Shown one piece after another: positions 16,224 to 25,017 of a stretch of DNA of 64,000 bases (position 1 is the stretch's first letter; each line of letters begins with the position of its first letter). Position numbers and translations under genes: made by a program. The notes under the pieces are model-generated. The model did not search any database. It was not told where the DNA came from and saw nothing but the letters and a program-made list of their open reading frames with translations. This stretch comes from Taklimakanibacter albus (lineage in GTDB: Bacteria > Pseudomonadota > Alphaproteobacteria > Rhizobiales > Aestuariivirgaceae), in contig NZ_JAENHL010000004.1 of assembly GCF_016595235.1 (NCBI RefSeq), forward strand, positions 152,343-216,342, given 5' to 3'.

Positions 16224-17408
16224 ATGCAATTCCGGCAAGACCTTCTCGACCATCCGCAACGCGAGCACCTCCTCGATATTCGCCGCGCCATTCATGCCGA
16301 GCCTGAGCTCTCCCACCAGGAATTCGCAACCAGCGCGCGCGTCGCGCGCGAGCTGCGCCGGGCGGGCCTCGATCGCTTCACTCCCGTCGGTCCCATCGGC
16401 TTCGCGGTGGATATCGCCGGCACCGGAACAGGATCGGCACGGAAGATCGGCATTCGGGCCGATATGGACGCGCTTCCGATTCATGAGACCGCCCAGGTCG
16501 CCTTCCCATCGCGGCGGCCCGGCGTCATGCATGCTTGCGGCCATGACAGCCACACGGCGATGGTCCTCGAAACAGCGCTCTGGCTGCAGCATCGCCGCGA
16601 CCGCTTCGCGGGCACCGTCCGCTGCCTGTTCCAGCACTCCGAGGAAACGCTGCCGAGCGGTGCTCGGGAGTTCGTGACCGCCGGCCTCGCCGATGACCTC
16701 GACATGGTGTTCGGCATCCATGTCGATCCGATGCTCCCTTGCGGACAGATCGCCGCTCCAGCCGGCCCCTTCGCCTGCTCGTCCGATCATTTCGATGTCG
16801 TCCTCTCCGGACGTTCGGCTCATGGCGGCCGACCCCATGAGGGAATTGACGCAATCGCCGGTGCCGTCACCTTCCTGCAGGAAGCGAACCGAATCAGCGC
16901 CCACAATGCCGACCCGATGATGCCGCTGGTCGTCACCGCCGGCAGGATATCCGGCGGCACAGCACACAATGTCATTGCCGACCGTGCCACCATCGGCGGC
17001 ACGATCAGGGCCGGCGGAACCCAGGCGCGTGACATCGCCCATCTCCGCCTGCATGAAATCGCCAAGGGCCTCGAAACTTTGCACGGCGTAACGGCCTCGG
17101 TGACAATCAGGGAGGATGCCCCTCTCCTCTCCAACGATGCCGGCGTCGCCGCGATCGTGCGCGAAGCGGCGGTCAAGGTCTGCGGCGACAAGGCGATCCT
17201 GTCACAATCGGGCATGTGGAGCGCCAGCGACGACTTCGCCTATTTCAGCAATGTGAAGCCCGGAACCTATTTTCGCCTCGGCGTGCGCAACGAGGCCAAA
17301 GGGGTCGTTCACCCCCTGCATCACCCGGATTTCGCCATTGATGAGGACGCCCTCGCCCTCGGCGCCGCCGTGCTCATCCAATCCGCGCTCGATGCGCTTG
17401 CCGCCTGA
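16224..17408 (+). CDS. M20-family amidohydrolase (DoeB2/hippurate-hydrolase-like)
   Basis: 394 residues of the M20D amidohydrolase type. Metal-site motifs are GIRADMDALPIHE (D80), MHACGHDSHTAM (C105, H107), the LFQHSEE acid pair (E140/E141), GIHVDP and a C-terminal HHPDF histidine; a dimerisation domain sits in the middle. Members remove N-acyl groups from amino acids; DoeB2-type enzymes deacetylate N-acetyl-diaminobutyrate in ectoine use. It sits 5 bp after the permease gene and 37 bp before a DoeA-like protein. The second M20 at 23827-25017 has the same motif spacing and is a paralogue. Amide hydrolysis is likely; the actual substrate is inference. Confidence 0.88.
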   Translation: MQFRQDLLDHPQREHLLDIRRAIHAEPELSHQEFATSARVARELRRAGLDRFTPVGPIGFAVDIAGTGTGSARKIGIRADMDALPIHETAQVAFPSRRPGVMHACGHDSHTAMVLETALWLQHRRDRFAGTVRCLFQHSEETLPSGAREFVTAGLADDLDMVFGIHVDPMLPCGQIAAPAGPFACSSDHFDVVLSGRSAHGGRPHEGIDAIAGAVTFLQEANRISAHNADPMMPLVVTAGRISGGTAHNVIADRATIGGTIRAGGTQARDIAHLRLHEIAKGLETLHGVTASVTIREDAPLLSNDAGVAAIVREAAVKVCGDKAILSQSGMWSASDDFAYFSNVKPGTYFRLGVRNEAKGVVHPLHHPDFAIDEDALALGAAVLIQSALDALAA

Positions 17409-17445
17409 CCTTGATGAATTCACCTAAGCAGAAAGGGATACCACT

Positions 17446-18636
17446 GTGAGCCAGACCAGGAACCTGCGCTTCGATGCCGCCGAATATGCCCGCCGCCTCG
17501 CGACGATCAAGAATAGTATGGCCAAGCAGGGCATCGAGGTCCTCTGCGACGCCGATCCGGCCAACATGTATTATGCGACAGGCTTCGATGCGATGTCGTT
17601 CTTCACGCCGCAGCTGATGATCATCGGGCTCGACGCCGAGGAGCCGATCGTCATCACACGCAAGATGGATACGCGCGCCGTCAAGCGCACGGCCTATATC
17701 GGCGATGACAGCATCTTCGGCTGGCCCGAGATCATGTGCCAGCATCTCACCCTCAATCCGATGACCTATGCCGCCGAGGTGATCCGAGGCAAAGGCTGGG
17801 ACCGCAAGCGCATCGGCATCGAGATGGATGCCTGGATGATGAGCCCTCGCGATTGCGATGTGCTGCGCAGTCATCTGCCGAACGCCCAGATTTTCGATGC
17901 CAAGCTTCTGATCAATTGGGCACGCACTGTGAAGTCGTCGGCCGAGATCGCCTATATGCGCCAGGCGGGACGGATCCAGGAGAAGGTCATGCGCGTGGCC
18001 ATCGATACGGCACGGCCAGGGGTGCGCGAATGCGATCTCGCCGCTGAGATATATCGTGCGCAGTTGCGCGGCACCGAGGAATATGGCGGCGACTATTCGG
18101 CCTATCAGGCTTCGATCCCGACCGGCGACAAGGCCGGCAACCCGCATCTGAGCTGGACGGATGCCCCACTGCAGAACAACCAGGCCTTCACGATGGAATT
18201 AGGCGCGGTTCGCCACCGCTATCACGCTCCCATGGCCCGCACTGTCTATCTTGGAAGGACGGCTCCCCAGAAGCTGATCGACACATCGAAACATGTCACG
18301 GACGGCTTCGACGAGACAGTGAGCCGCATTCGTCCGGGCATGACCTGTCACGAGGCCAATGCGATATGGGAACGCTATAATCGCGACTTCAATCTGGAAA
18401 AGGATTCGCGCATCGCTTATGCGATCGGCTGTTGCTATCCGCCGGTCTGGCAGGAAAAGACCGTCAGCATTCGCGCCGGCGAGCCGGTCATTCTCGAAGA
18501 GAACATGACTTTCCACATGATCCTTGGCATTTTCCATGACGACTGGGGATACTCGATGAGCGAGTCCATCCGTATCGGTGTCGAAGGGGTGGAGATTCTG
18601 GCCGATTTTCCGCGTGAGCTGTTCGTTCTCAACTGA
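17446..18636 (+). CDS. M24-family protein, ectoine hydrolase (DoeA)/creatinase-like
   Basis: 396 residues with a creatinase-like N-terminal domain (YYATGFDAMSFFTPQ) and pita-bread C-terminal domain. In place of the D...D metal motif it reads TMELGAVRHRYHAPMARTV, and in place of HGxGxxxHE it reads IAYAIGCCYPPVWQEKTV. This is the pattern of DoeA and creatinase, which work without the two metals. DoeA opens the ectoine ring to N-acetyl-diaminobutyrate, which an M20 or AstE-like enzyme then deacetylates; the M20 gene just upstream fits. EutB/EutC-type genes for the rest of ectoine use are not in the window, so another cyclic amidine or ureido compound is possible. Confidence 0.85.
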   Translation: MSQTRNLRFDAAEYARRLATIKNSMAKQGIEVLCDADPANMYYATGFDAMSFFTPQLMIIGLDAEEPIVITRKMDTRAVKRTAYIGDDSIFGWPEIMCQHLTLNPMTYAAEVIRGKGWDRKRIGIEMDAWMMSPRDCDVLRSHLPNAQIFDAKLLINWARTVKSSAEIAYMRQAGRIQEKVMRVAIDTARPGVRECDLAAEIYRAQLRGTEEYGGDYSAYQASIPTGDKAGNPHLSWTDAPLQNNQAFTMELGAVRHRYHAPMARTVYLGRTAPQKLIDTSKHVTDGFDETVSRIRPGMTCHEANAIWERYNRDFNLEKDSRIAYAIGCCYPPVWQEKTVSIRAGEPVILEENMTFHMILGIFHDDWGYSMSESIRIGVEGVEILADFPRELFVLN

Positions 18637-18658
18637 CGGGGCGACACGCGCGGCGGAA

Positions 18659-18729
18659 CAGCAGAACCCGGCCGCGCGGAATGGCGACGGTCTGCATGTG
18701 AGCATCGATCGGGTCCATGCGCACATGCT
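18659..18729 (-). pseudogene. Remnant of the nitrobindin-like gene with an in-frame internal deletion
   Basis: Two blocks match the intact gene at 23161-23811 on the same strand: 18659-18698 to 23455-23494 (2 mismatches in 40) and 18702-18729 to 23621-23648 (1 mismatch in 28). Between them 123 bp (41 codons) are missing. On the minus strand it still reads HVRMDPIDA followed by MQTVAIPRGRVLL. It lacks both ends of the protein and has no start or fold, so it is a fossil of a former duplicate beside the first M20/M24 pair. Confidence 0.8.
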
Positions 18730-18753
18730 GCTCGCCGGCCGGCAATGTCAGGA

Positions 18754-20310
18754 CTAAAGGTCTAGCGACCGCCTGATACGCACCTTGCCGATATTACGTC
18801 CGTCCATGGACACGACTTCGAAGACAAAGGCACCGACGGTCACCGTTTCACCGGCTTCGGGCAGATGGCCGAGCTGCCAGAGAATATAACCCGCCAAGGT
18901 GGAATAGCGGTCGGCTCCGTCGACGAGATCCGCCTCGAGCAGCGCCGAAGCCTTGCGTATGTCCATCCACCCGTCGACCAGCCAGGAACCGTCCTCCCCC
19001 TGCTCGGCCACGAGAGAGTCCTCGCCCTCCTCCGGAAACTCTCCGGCGATCGCTTCCAGGATGTCCGTCGGTGTCGCAATGCCTTCCAGGGAACCGAACT
19101 CGTCCACGATCACCGCCATCTGGAGCGGCGATTTGCGCAGCTGCTCCATCAGGCGCAGCACGCTGATGCCCTCATGCACGACCAGAGGCTGACGCAGCGA
19201 TTTTTCCAGATTGATCCTTCCCTCCGCGATGAGATCGCGCAGGAGATCCCTGGCCAAAGCGATGCCGACGAATTCGTCGAGATTGCCCCGCGCCAACAGA
19301 AACCTGGACCGGCCCAAATCGAGAATTCTGGCTTTCAGCGCATCATGGCCGTCGTCGAGATTGAGCCAGTCGATGTCGGTACGCGGCGTCATGATGGACA
19401 CCGCCGGCCGCTGGGCGAGCGTCAGCACGCCCTGGATCATCTCCTTCTCCTCCGGCGCGAAAAGCCCGCGCTCCTCGGCGCGCTCCGCAATGACTTCGGC
19501 GGCGCCACCCAGCGCCAACTCGCCCCGCTTGCCGCCCAGCAGCCGCAACACGGCATCCGCCGTGCGCTCTCTGAGATCGCCCGTCGTAACCAGCCGTTCC
19601 TTGTTGCGCCGCGCCAGCTGGTTGAACGCCTCGATCAGGATGGAAAAGCCGATCGCCGCATAAAGATAACCCTTCGAGATATGGAAGCCGAAGCCTTCGA
19701 CGATGAGCGAAAAACCGATCATCATCAGAAATCCCAGACACAGGACGACAACTGTCGGATGTTTAGAGACGAAAGCCATCAACGGCTTGGACGACAGCAT
19801 CATCACCAGGACCGCGACGACGACCGCGATCATCATGACTGTCAGATCCTGGACCATGCCGACCGCCGTAATGACGCTGTCGAGAGAGAAGACGGCATCG
19901 AGCACGACGATCTGCACCAGCACTTGCCAGAACACCGCATGGGCCACTTTGCCTTGCGCGTGCCCGATCCTGCCTTCCAGCCGCTCATGCAGCTCCATCG
20001 TTCCCTTGAACAGCAGGAACAGGCCACCGAAGATCAGAATGAGGTCGCGCCCGGAGAAATCGAAGCCACCCACACTGAAGAGCGGCCGGGTCAAGGTCAC
20101 GATCCAGGCGATCGAGGCCAGGAGACCGAGGCGCATGATGAGCGCCAGGGATAGGCCGATCAGTCTCGCCCGATCGCGCTGTTCGGGCGGCAGCTTGTCG
20201 GCAAGGATGGCGATGAAGACGAGATTGTCGATGCCGAGCACGATCTCCAGCACGATCAGGGTCGCGAGCCCTGCCCATGCGGTAGGGTCGGCCATCCAGT
20301 CGAAAAACAT
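18754..20310 (-). CDS. TerC-family membrane protein with CBS and CorC/HlyC domains (YegH-like)
   Basis: 518 residues from ATG 20310 ([15 protein letters not shown]). An upstream in-frame GTG at 20355 would add 15 polar residues not usual in the family. Residues about 1-240 form the TerC domain with seven spans and the acidic metal-site motifs [15 protein letters not shown] and [16 protein letters not shown]. Then follow a CBS pair (about 290-420; [12 protein letters not shown], then [20 protein letters not shown]) and a CorC_HlyC domain (about 435-518). TerC proteins move or load divalent cations, mainly Mn, at the inner membrane. Single gene, convergent with the M24 gene. Confidence 0.9.
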   Translation of the reverse strand: MFFDWMADPTAWAGLATLIVLEIVLGIDNLVFIAILADKLPPEQRDRARLIGLSLALIMRLGLLASIAWIVTLTRPLFSVGGFDFSGRDLILIFGGLFLLFKGTMELHERLEGRIGHAQGKVAHAVFWQVLVQIVVLDAVFSLDSVITAVGMVQDLTVMMIAVVVAVLVMMLSSKPLMAFVSKHPTVVVLCLGFLMMIGFSLIVEGFGFHISKGYLYAAIGFSILIEAFNQLARRNKERLVTTGDLRERTADAVLRLLGGKRGELALGGAAEVIAERAEERGLFAPEEKEMIQGVLTLAQRPAVSIMTPRTDIDWLNLDDGHDALKARILDLGRSRFLLARGNLDEFVGIALARDLLRDLIAEGRINLEKSLRQPLVVHEGISVLRLMEQLRKSPLQMAVIVDEFGSLEGIATPTDILEAIAGEFPEEGEDSLVAEQGEDGSWLVDGWMDIRKASALLEADLVDGADRYSTLAGYILWQLGHLPEAGETVTVGAFVFEVVSMDGRNIGKVRIRRSLDL

Positions 20311-20381
20311 GCTCTTATCCGTCGGCGGATCGGAATATCGCGTGGGCGGCGGCACCGATGCCGCCGTCCACCCGACAAGGT

Positions 20382-20942
20382 TCAGATCTCGAAGTCGCCG
20401 AAGCCTCCGACGTCACTGTCCTCGAAGCTGGCGGGTTCCGCCTGCGCGCTCTCCGGCGCTGGCGCCGGTGCGGCATCGGCCGGCGGTGTGGCTGCCTGCG
20501 CCGCGCTGCCGCCGAACATGCTGGTGAGCATGCTGCCCAACATGAGGCCGCCCGCGACCCCCATGGCCGTCTGTGCGGCGCCGGCGAGGAACCCGCTGCC
20601 CTGGCGCTGCGCCGCCATGGCTTGCACCGGAGGCGCCTGAGGAGGCTCCGACGAAGCCCGGCCCATTCGGGGAACCAGACCGCTCGGCCGCGTGTCCTCG
20701 CGATTGTCGCACAGAGCGCCGGGAGCCTCTCTCTCCAGCTCTGCGATGCGCGCCTGCGCGGCATTCAGCGCCTGCTCCTGGACGATGATCGTCTGGGCCA
20801 TGAAATAGGCCGCTCCCGGCTGACGCTTCAGCTGCTCGCCGATATAGGCCTCCGCGCCGCCATCGCGCGGCGGCGAATGCCGCTCGACATCGGCCAGCCT
20901 TCCGAACAAGGCCTCGATGGCTTGCTGGTCGCTTTTGTCCAT
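20382..20942 (-). CDS. DUF2076 family protein
   Basis: 186 residues from ATG 20942 ([16 protein letters not shown]); ATG 20957 is an alternative. The N-terminal helical part ([20 protein letters not shown], then [17 protein letters not shown]) and the glycine-rich [21 protein letters not shown] segment are the marks of DUF2076, a poorly known family of small proteins found near envelope-stress genes. The C-terminus is Ala/Pro-rich and acidic. Function unknown. It lies 31 bp after the BI-1 gene on the same strand and 71 bp before the TerC gene. Confidence 0.82.
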   Translation of the reverse strand: MDKSDQQAIEALFGRLADVERHSPPRDGGAEAYIGEQLKRQPGAAYFMAQTIIVQEQALNAAQARIAELEREAPGALCDNREDTRPSGLVPRMGRASSEPPQAPPVQAMAAQRQGSGFLAGAAQTAMGVAGGLMLGSMLTSMFGGSAAQAATPPADAAPAPAPESAQAEPASFEDSDVGGFGDFEI

Positions 20943-20973
20943 ACTCTGTGACTCCATAATTTGCTTTGTGATG

Positions 20974-21690
20974 TCACTCTTCGCGCTGGCCGGTGAAATG
21001 CAGCAGCAGCTGGAAGATGTTGATGAAATTCAGGTAGAGCGAGAAGGCGCCGAACACCGCGAGCTTCTGCCTGGCCTCGGCATCGAAATTCTCGGCATAT
21101 TGCTCCTTGATCGTCTGGGTGTCCCAGGCGGTCAGGCCGAGAAACACGAAGATGCCGATCACCGAGATGATGAACTGCAGCGCGCTCGAGCCGAGAAAGA
21201 GATTGACCAGGCTGGCGATCACCACGCCGATCAGGCCCATGATAAGGAAGGACGAGAACTGGGTGAGGTCGCGCTTGGTCGTGTAACCATAAAGGCTGGT
21301 CGCGCCGAACATCGCGGCGGCGATGAAGAAGGTGCGCGCGATGCTGGTGCCGGTGAAGACCAGGAATACGGAAGCGAGCGACAGTCCCATGACGGCGCAG
21401 AACGCCCAGAACATGACTTGCGCCGTGGCCGCGGACATCGTCTGGATGCGGAAGGAAAACAGCAGGGCGAAAGCCAGTGGCGCCAGCATCACCACCCATT
21501 TGAGCGGCGAGGAGAAGATCGGCACATAAAGTGCCGGCGTGGACGATACGACGAAAGCCACGATGCCCGTCAGCACGAGGCCGAGCCCCATATAATTATA
21601 GACGCGCAGCATATGCTGGCGCAGTCCCTCGTCGAACAAGGCGTCGGAGCGGGCGGTGCCGCCGCGCGACACATAGGGTGGCGTATTCAT
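20974..21690 (-). CDS. Bax inhibitor-1/YccA-family membrane protein
   Basis: 238 residues with seven hydrophobic segments, the N-terminal LRQHMLRVYNYMGLGLVLTGI motif and the C-terminal AWDTQTIKEQYA segment seen across bacterial BI-1 (YbhL/YccA/YetJ) proteins. YetJ-type members are pH-sensitive Ca2+ leak channels; YccA binds the FtsH protease. It stands between the DUF2076 gene and the anti-sigma gene, all on the minus strand with 24-31 bp gaps, consistent with a membrane-stress unit. Confidence 0.92.
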   Translation of the reverse strand: MNTPPYVSRGGTARSDALFDEGLRQHMLRVYNYMGLGLVLTGIVAFVVSSTPALYVPIFSSPLKWVVMLAPLAFALLFSFRIQTMSAATAQVMFWAFCAVMGLSLASVFLVFTGTSIARTFFIAAAMFGATSLYGYTTKRDLTQFSSFLIMGLIGVVIASLVNLFLGSSALQFIISVIGIFVFLGLTAWDTQTIKEQYAENFDAEARQKLAVFGAFSLYLNFINIFQLLLHFTGQREE

Positions 21691-21714
21691 TCGGTCTCTC
21701 CTTGTGTTTTGGGA

Positions 21715-22488
21715 TCAGTAGAGCGAGCTTGCGAGTCCGGCGGCAATGCGGTCCAGATGTTCGGTTCCGGGTTTTGCGACAAGCGCATAGGCCACTTCAC
21801 CGACCTGAAAATAGACAGAAGTGGCATCAGTCGTCGTCACCACGGTCGGAGAAACGACCTCAAAGGTGCCCGGACGGACGGCGAAGAGGGAAAGCTCACC
21901 ATCGTCCTTGGATTCGACCGCCATTTCCACGCTCGCGCCGAATTGCGACGGGAAGACCTGCACGTCTTTCACCTTCCAGCTGTCGGGCAAGACGGGAAGC
22001 ACGATCGCGGTGGCGGCCCGGATTTCCACCGGATCGAACTCCGGGACTTCCGGCTGGGAGACCATCGCCGCACGCACGATGCTCGCCTTCTGGGCTTCGA
22101 TCGCGTCCTTGACATAGGGCGGCGGAGCCGCGAGCGCGACGCCGTGCAGACCGCCCTGCGATCCGAACATCCCATGCGCCGCCCATCCGGCGGCGACGAG
22201 CAGGAAGACCGCGGCGCCACGGCGCAGATTGCTCCACAGCCGGCCGCGCGCGAGGCCCCGCTCAAGCCGGCGCGCTGCATCGCTGGTCGCCGGGCGGGCC
22301 GTTCCCTCCGGTTGGGCAAGGGCAAGCCTCAGCTCATCGCGTGCCCTGAGATCCGACATCACGCGGGCCGCCACCACCGGGTGGGCGGACAGATAGGCCT
22401 CCACCTCTATGCGGCGCGGCACATCGAGCTGATCGTCGACATAGGCGTCGAGATCGGTGTCCTGGATGGAATCGAATGGCCTATTCAT
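21715..22488 (-). CDS. Transmembrane anti-sigma factor
   Basis: 257 residues from ATG 22488, with a clear GGAGG Shine-Dalgarno six bases upstream; the in-frame TTG further up is part of that ribosome site. The N-terminal domain (MNRPFDSIQDTDLDAYVDDQLDVPRR) is anti-sigma-like but lacks the His/Cys zinc motif. A single membrane segment (AAVFLLVAAGWAAHGMF) follows near residue 95-112, with a periplasmic C-terminal beta domain. It should hold the sigma factor encoded just upstream, whose stop overlaps this start by 8 bp, and release it on an envelope signal. Confidence 0.85.
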   Translation of the reverse strand: MNRPFDSIQDTDLDAYVDDQLDVPRRIEVEAYLSAHPVVAARVMSDLRARDELRLALAQPEGTARPATSDAARRLERGLARGRLWSNLRRGAAVFLLVAAGWAAHGMFGSQGGLHGVALAAPPPYVKDAIEAQKASIVRAAMVSQPEVPEFDPVEIRAATAIVLPVLPDSWKVKDVQVFPSQFGASVEMAVESKDDGELSLFAVRPGTFEVVSPTVVTTTDATSVYFQVGEVAYALVAKPGTEHLDRIAAGLASSLY

Positions 22489-23017
22489 CCCGGCCTCCAA
22501 CGAGTTTCAGATAAGATCTGGATCCTGGCGGAGTGGCTGCTTCGAGCTGCCGGAGGCTCGCCCGTGCCCTGCCGATCCGTGACATCAGAGTGCCGATCGG
22601 AATGCGGAGCGCATCCGCGGCATCCTGGTAGGACAGGCCTTCGATGGCAACGAGGTGCAGCGCCGCCCTCTGCTCCTCGGGCAGATCGAGGAAGGCCTCG
22701 CGAATCTGGGACAGCCTGACGACATGCTCCTGCGGCGGCTCGGAGAAAGTCGCCGCCACCTGCCCGGCCGCGTCTATTCTGGCCTGCTCCGAACGGCGCG
22801 ACCGGCGGCCGTCGACGAAGACATTGTGAAGGATCGACAGCAGCCAGCTGCGCAGATTGCCATCGTGCCGGAATGTATGCTTTCGCTCGAAAGCCCGCAG
22901 CAGCGCATCGTGAACCAGATCCTCGACATCGGCCGGATCACGCGTCAGCGAACGCGCATAACGTCTCAGCGAAGTCAGTTGCCCGATGACATCGAAGCGG
23001 CCTCTGAATCTGTCCAT
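22481..23017 (-). CDS. ECF-type RNA polymerase sigma factor
   Basis: 178 residues. Region 2 (LTRDPADVEDLVHDALLRAFERKHTF, then LRSWLLSILHNVFVDGRR) and region 4 (LPEEQRAALHLVAIEGLSYQDAADAL, then IGTLMSRIGRARASLR) are complete, with no region 1.1 or 3, as in extracytoplasmic-function sigma factors. It is translationally coupled to the transmembrane anti-sigma gene. The 143-bp upstream gap shows no recognisable GGAAC/CGTT pair in the right spacing, so autoregulation cannot be claimed from sequence. Confidence 0.93.
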   Translation of the reverse strand: MDRFRGRFDVIGQLTSLRRYARSLTRDPADVEDLVHDALLRAFERKHTFRHDGNLRSWLLSILHNVFVDGRRSRRSEQARIDAAGQVAATFSEPPQEHVVRLSQIREAFLDLPEEQRAALHLVAIEGLSYQDAADALRIPIGTLMSRIGRARASLRQLEAATPPGSRSYLKLVGGRDE

Positions 23018-23160
23018 ATAGCGTGTACGGAACCTAGCCGAGGCTTAATCCGGAAAAAATGATCGGCCGCGGGAGCGTCATAGATCACGAATCCGGGCCG
23101 GTTGACCTGAACAGGCCGTGATCCGACGGTAACCTTTTCGTGACTGACGGAAAGGCGGCC

Positions 23161-23811
23161 CTATTTCTTGACCGGGCGCTGGCCGAGGATCGCCGCCAGC
23201 GGATTGGCGGTCGGTGCGGCGGCGCGCTTCAGCGTGTTCGTGTCGTGATGGTTGAAGGGCTTGCCATGCACGAAGAGGTCGGTCTGGACGAGATAGGTCC
23301 AGCTGTCGTCGTCGTTGAACGTGATATCGATGCGGTAACTGTCGGTGCGGAACGCCTCATCGAGAAACTCGGTCGAGCAGATGCCGTATTTCGTGTCACC
23401 GCGCTTTGCCGCGACCGAGATCTTTTTGTCATTCGGTCCCGCGTGTCCCGCCGCCAGCAGGACCTGGCCGCGCGGAATGGCGACGGTCTGCATGATGAGG
23501 CCGGTCGCCGGCTCCCACAGCCAATAGCCGACCTGGTCGTGGAAGGTGATGTCTTCTTCGGGCGTGTTGATATGGATGTGATAGCGCAGGCCATAGAAGA
23601 GCTGCGGGCCATTGGTCTGCGCATCGATCGGATCCATGCGCACATGCTCGATGAACACGCGCCGTTCCGGTCCTTCCGCCTTGGGATTTATGTCGACGCC
23701 CTTGTCGGCCTGCCATAGCCCCGCAAGCCCGCGCAACGGACCAAGATTGGCGAGTGTGTCGGGGGACACATTCGTGGGCTCGGTGAAGATGTCGGCGGGA
23801 ATGGGAAGCAT
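23161..23811 (-). CDS. Nitrobindin-like / FABP-fold beta-barrel protein (DUF1794)
   Basis: 216 residues. LGPLRGLAGLWQADKGVDINP near the N-terminus and the beta-rich body (LFYGLRYHIHI, VGYWLWEPATGLIMQTVAIPRGQVLLA) match the heme-binding beta-barrel group related to nitrobindin/THAP4. Some members bind ferric heme and react with NO or peroxynitrite; the proximal histidine cannot be fixed here. It is the last gene of the long cox-M24-M20 series (15 bp after the M20 gene). A 71-bp decayed partial copy lies at 18659-18729 next to the other M20/M24 pair. Confidence 0.8.
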   Translation of the reverse strand: MLPIPADIFTEPTNVSPDTLANLGPLRGLAGLWQADKGVDINPKAEGPERRVFIEHVRMDPIDAQTNGPQLFYGLRYHIHINTPEEDITFHDQVGYWLWEPATGLIMQTVAIPRGQVLLAAGHAGPNDKKISVAAKRGDTKYGICSTEFLDEAFRTDSYRIDITFNDDDSWTYLVQTDLFVHGKPFNHHDTNTLKRAAAPTANPLAAILGQRPVKK

Positions 23812-23826
23812 CGGTGCCCTCTTTCT

Positions 23827-25017
23827 CTAGGTGGGATCAGTCGCGAGAAACCGTGTTGCGGCGGCGGCGAGCGTCACCGCGCCGACCGGCAACGCCGCCT
23901 CATCGACCCGGAATTTCGGATGATGCAGCGGATAAACCGCGTCCATCGCTTCGTTGCGGATGCCGAGGCGGAAATAGACCGACGGGCGTTTCTCGCTGTA
24001 GAAGCCGAAGTCATCCGCCGCCGTCCAGCCGGGCGCATTCAGCACATTCTCGGGTCCGAATTTCTCGGCGGCGCTGTCGCTGACGATGCGGGTGAGCTCC
24101 TTGTCGTTCACCACCGGCGGCTCGCCGCGTTTGATGTCGAGCTCGACCTTGGCCTGATGGCTCTGAGCCACGCCATTCAGAATCTCGCGCAGGCGCTTCC
24201 AGGCCTTGGCCCGCGTCGTCTCGTTGCCGCTGCGGATCGTGCCCTTCAGCCTGACTTTGTCGGCGATGACATTATAGGCGCCGCCGCCTTCGAAGCCGGT
24301 CACCGAGATGACCAGGGGATCGTAAGGATCGATCTCGCGCGCCACGATCTTCTGGATCTCCGACACCATGGCCGCGGCGGTGGCAATCGCATCGACACCT
24401 TCGGACGGCTTTGCCGCATGGGCGGACGAGCCCGTCACCGTCGCATCGAAGATATCGCAAGCGAGCGTATAGGGACCGCTGCCCACCGCGATCTTGCCCG
24501 CTTCCGTGTAGGGATCGACATGGATGCCGATGGCGCCGTCGATATCATCGAGCAGTCCCGCCTCGACCACCCGCCGGCCGCCCAGAGGCTCGGCCTCCTC
24601 GGCCGGCTGGAAGATGATGCGCACCGTGCCGCCGAATGTGTCGCGTGAGCGGTGCAGATGCGCCGCCGTGGCAAAGACCATGGCCGCATGGGCGTCATGG
24701 CCGCAGGCATGCATGACGCCCGGATTGAGGGAGGAGAAATCGACACCCGACTCCTCCAGGATCGGCAGCGCATCGATATCGGCACGGATCGCCACTTTGC
24801 GGTTGGAGGGTTGCGCTTGGCCGATGATGTCGACCGCAAGTCCGTAGCCCGCCACTTCGCGCACGCCGGCGAGCCCTTCCTTCTCGAGCGCCTGCTTGAG
24901 ATAGGCCTGCGTCTTCACTTCCTCGTTCGAGAGCTCCGGATGCCGGTGCAGATGGCGGCGGATCTCGATCATGCGATCGAGAATATCCTTGTGCATCCCC
25001 TGCTCACGCTTTGACAT
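23827..25017 (-). CDS. M20-family amidohydrolase (DoeB2-like), paralogue 2
   Basis: 396 residues (ATG 25017; ATG 24996 is an alternative). Motifs AIRADIDALPILE (D80), MHACGHDAHAAM (C105, H107), IFQPAEEAEP (E140/E141), GIHVDP and LHHPKF repeat, at the same spacing, those of the M20 at 16224-17408. Expected to be a metal-dependent N-deacylase of an amino-acid derivative. Its start overlaps the end of the DoeA-like gene by 14 bp, so the two enzymes are coupled and probably act in sequence. Being in the same transcript as a molybdenum hydroxylase is unusual for DoeB2-type proteins. Confidence 0.87.
   Translation of the reverse strand: MSKREQGMHKDILDRMIEIRRHLHRHPELSNEEVKTQAYLKQALEKEGLAGVREVAGYGLAVDIIGQAQPSNRKVAIRADIDALPILEESGVDFSSLNPGVMHACGHDAHAAMVFATAAHLHRSRDTFGGTVRIIFQPAEEAEPLGGRRVVEAGLLDDIDGAIGIHVDPYTEAGKIAVGSGPYTLACDIFDATVTGSSAHAAKPSEGVDAIATAAAMVSEIQKIVAREIDPYDPLVISVTGFEGGGAYNVIADKVRLKGTIRSGNETTRAKAWKRLREILNGVAQSHQAKVELDIKRGEPPVVNDKELTRIVSDSAAEKFGPENVLNAPGWTAADDFGFYSEKRPSVYFRLGIRNEAMDAVYPLHHPKFRVDEAALPVGAVTLAAAATRFLATDPT

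Noticed and set aside
14036-18636. Naming the importer/M20/M24 operon as a complete ectoine pathway (ehu/eut, doe)
   Set aside because: No ATPase, no EutB/EutC or DoeC/DoeD-type gene is present; only DoeA-like and DoeB2-like proteins support it.
20917-22719. Long open frame (about 600 codons) on the plus strand opposite DUF2076, BI-1 and anti-sigma genes
   Set aside because: Arg/Gly/His/Asp-rich text without domains, lying wholly antisense to three recognisable genes; a GC-bias shadow.
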